Source of the DNA: Crossaster papposus
Taxonomy: Eukaryota > Echinodermata > Asteroidea > Velatida > Solasteridae
Assembly: GCA_037893245.1 (NCBI GenBank)
Contig: JBAIAA010000781.1
Location: forward strand, 186,001 to 250,000
Direction: 5' to 3'
DNA length: 64,000 nt
Shown here in pieces: positions 62,650 through 64,000 of the stretch; the first letter of the stretch is position 1, and every line of letters begins with the position of its first letter. The position numbers were made by a program, and so were the translations under genes. The notes beneath the pieces were generated by a model that saw only the letters and a program-made list of their open reading frames with translations, did not search any database and had not been told where the DNA came from.

Positions 62650-62880
62650 ATGATAAACATACCAGTCGTTAAACTATACACAATGAAGTCGTTATATTTT
62701 GTTGCTGATAATGCAGACTACATGCACGTTGTAAAGAATCCCCAGCAGCAGTTCTATGCCAACCTCCTTTACCGTGGCTACGATCTTGCTGCGCCATGTT
62801 TTCCCATCATGCCTGGCGCGATCTTAGTTGAAGGAACGCGCACGTGCCCGTGGAGTAATAATAATAAAAATAATATTTAA
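62650..62880 (+). other. Second copy of the 67-codon open frame
   Basis: It duplicates 56257-56460. The 3' end differs because about 75 bp rich in TAA plus a SINE-like tail (TTATATTGCGCCCCTT) are inserted at 62853-62927. Confidence 0.15.
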
Positions 62881-63155
62881 AATTTATATTGCGCCCCTTA
62901 CATACAAAATGATCAAAGGCGCAGAACACGAGTAGAGGCTGGTTTCATTAGCCTCTGTCATGACCTTTCTAAAAGGTCATTTAATGGACCTTAATGGACC
63001 TTTAAAGGACCTTTTTCTAAAAGGTCATGTGTGGATGGTACCCCATCCACAACTTTGACTCGTGGGCCCGAAAGGAGCCCTATTCCTCATCTCGTGCGCA
63101 CGGAACGAAATCATTTAGGTTTTATTTTGTACCCCCAATTTATTAGGAAACCTGT

Positions 63156-63767
63156 CTACTTCAATCCCTTAGGCTTGGGGTAGCCAAATAGTTCAAAATC
63201 GAGTCTGTATATATCCCACAATCTCTGAAGGGCCTTTGGAGTAACCCGAGAAAAGTACTTCTCGTACAGGACTTTGCTGTCCCCTTGGGATCGTCTGTAA
63301 GACGGGTACGATACATTGCGGAGCTCAAACAATTTGAACATGTACTCGGAGTCTGCTCCGACAGTCTCTAGGTTCCCCACGAAGTCGTAATGCACTTGAC
63401 ACGGTGAGCAAATCTTGTAGACTTCCTTCCAGTGGTCATCGAAGCCGCTCAGGCGGGGCGGGTCGGTCAGATAGGCGATAAATTCCTCCCACGTCACGTT
63501 CATAGGGCGCCCCCGGCCCCGGCCCCTCGCGAAGTCGCGGCTGGAGAGGGCGCCCTTGCGGTACTTTTGAACGATGTACTTGGCGATTCGCCGGGATCTG
63601 GGATAGTCGCCGCCGATCTGGTCGCGGTAGGCGGAAATCAGACGGACGAAGGGGTGGCGAACATAGATGATTTTTCTATAGTCTTGCAGGATACTGCGGT
63701 ACTTGGAGGGGCGCAGAGACCTAAGATTGTTGATCTGTTTAAAGGGACAAAAAACCTTATTGATATT
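63156..63767 (-). CDS. Carbohydrate sulfotransferase copy C, last exon only (upstream exons outside the window)
   Basis: A 612-nt terminal exon, intact, giving 203 residues plus stop. It has RHPFVRLISAYRDQ, HYDFVGNLETVGADSEYM and the same C-terminus FGYPKPKGLK as copies A and B. The segment after the 3'-phosphate motif differs from A and B (IGGDYPRSRRIAKYIVQKYR), and the following loop has an expanded RGRGRGR. Most of the C-terminal half is almost identical to copy A, which fits recent duplication or gene conversion. The 5'-phosphosulfate motif would be in an upstream exon beyond base 64000. Confidence 0.85.
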   Translation of the reverse strand, partial: NINKVFCPFKQINNLRSLRPSKYRSILQDYRKIIYVRHPFVRLISAYRDQIGGDYPRSRRIAKYIVQKYRKGALSSRDFARGRGRGRPMNVTWEEFIAYLTDPPRLSGFDDHWKEVYKICSPCQVHYDFVGNLETVGADSEYMFKLFELRNVSYPSYRRSQGDSKVLYEKYFSRVTPKALQRLWDIYRLDFELFGYPKPKGLK

Positions 63768-64000
63768 CTCAAAGCAGCATGGGATTGGATGACAAATAGA
63801 CATTGAAGTTTATGCACAAACCCATGGGGGTATGGGACCAGTCAAGCCTTGGAACAGTTTTGTATTCAATATTTTTCCAAAATTAGGCCAAATTAGGTAT
63901 AATTTGTAAAAAAAAGTTTTACTTTAGAAATACAAATAAGAACCAATCTTGCAAATATTTAAGTTATTTCATAGTACCACGTGCGTTACTTGCTCGACGT

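Larger units (their letters stand above)
49845..64000. repeat. Tandem segmental duplication of the sulfotransferase locus (three units, third incomplete)
   Basis: Unit A runs about 49845-56565, unit B about 56566-63030 and unit C from 63031. Gene, introns, intergenic DNA and embedded elements align colinearly. The offset is about 7.02 kb at the 3' exons of A and B, falling to 6.78 kb then 6.39 kb through insertions in A or deletions in B. Each unit starts near a shared GGATGGTACC plus CCACAAC motif. Confidence 0.9.

Overview
This window looks like intron-rich, repeat-laden nuclear DNA from a marine deuterostome invertebrate. An echinoderm, perhaps a sea star, is my best guess, but that is inference. 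The basis is: spliced genes with GT-AG introns, single-copy metazoan orthologues (ORP1L, WDR48, Smoothened), a local expansion of HNK-1-type carbohydrate sulfotransferases, many short inverted-repeat elements and tRNA-derived SINEs, and no bacterial-style operons. I read the exons by hand: each was placed by its splice sites, by phase continuity and by resemblance to the family as I know it.

Layout. (1) 6.6-14.6 kb, minus strand: 12 exons giving the first 457 residues of an oxysterol-binding-protein-related protein 1 (long form): ankyrin repeats, PH domain and start of the linker. The sterol-binding ORD domain must lie beyond the left edge. (2) 14.6-15.2 kb: a short divergent promoter interval. 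(3) 15.2-28.6 kb, plus strand: a complete 18-exon WDR48/UAF1 gene (675 aa). (4) 35.1-44.2 kb, minus strand: a complete 11-exon Smoothened gene (776 aa), tail-to-tail with WDR48. (5) 45.2 kb, minus strand: one unidentified cysteine-bearing exon. (6) 49.9-64 kb: a tandem segmental duplication with three minus-strand carbohydrate sulfotransferase copies. Copy A is complete (6 exons, 350 aa), copy B has a frameshift, and copy C is cut by the right edge.

The genes do not form one pathway. ORP1L and WDR48 share a promoter interval and both have reported links to late endosomes. Smoothened is the Hedgehog signal transducer. The sulfotransferases are Golgi enzymes acting on glycans.

The most unusual content is the repeats. 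Several introns are almost wholly made of 11-bp-period minisatellites. Four arrays, in two different genes, share a recognisable 11-mer (CNNTCNCNAGT, with local exceptions) and sit flush against splice sites. Another intron carries about 157-bp tandem copies that include the last part of a Smoothened exon and its splice donor. A 54-bp array is built from the end of an inverted-repeat element. Comparing the duplicated sulfotransferase units gives filled and empty sites for three element families, with target duplications of TTAA, CCAAG and ATGGTACC. Most long open frames in the window are artefacts of stop-free 11-bp or 54-bp arrays.
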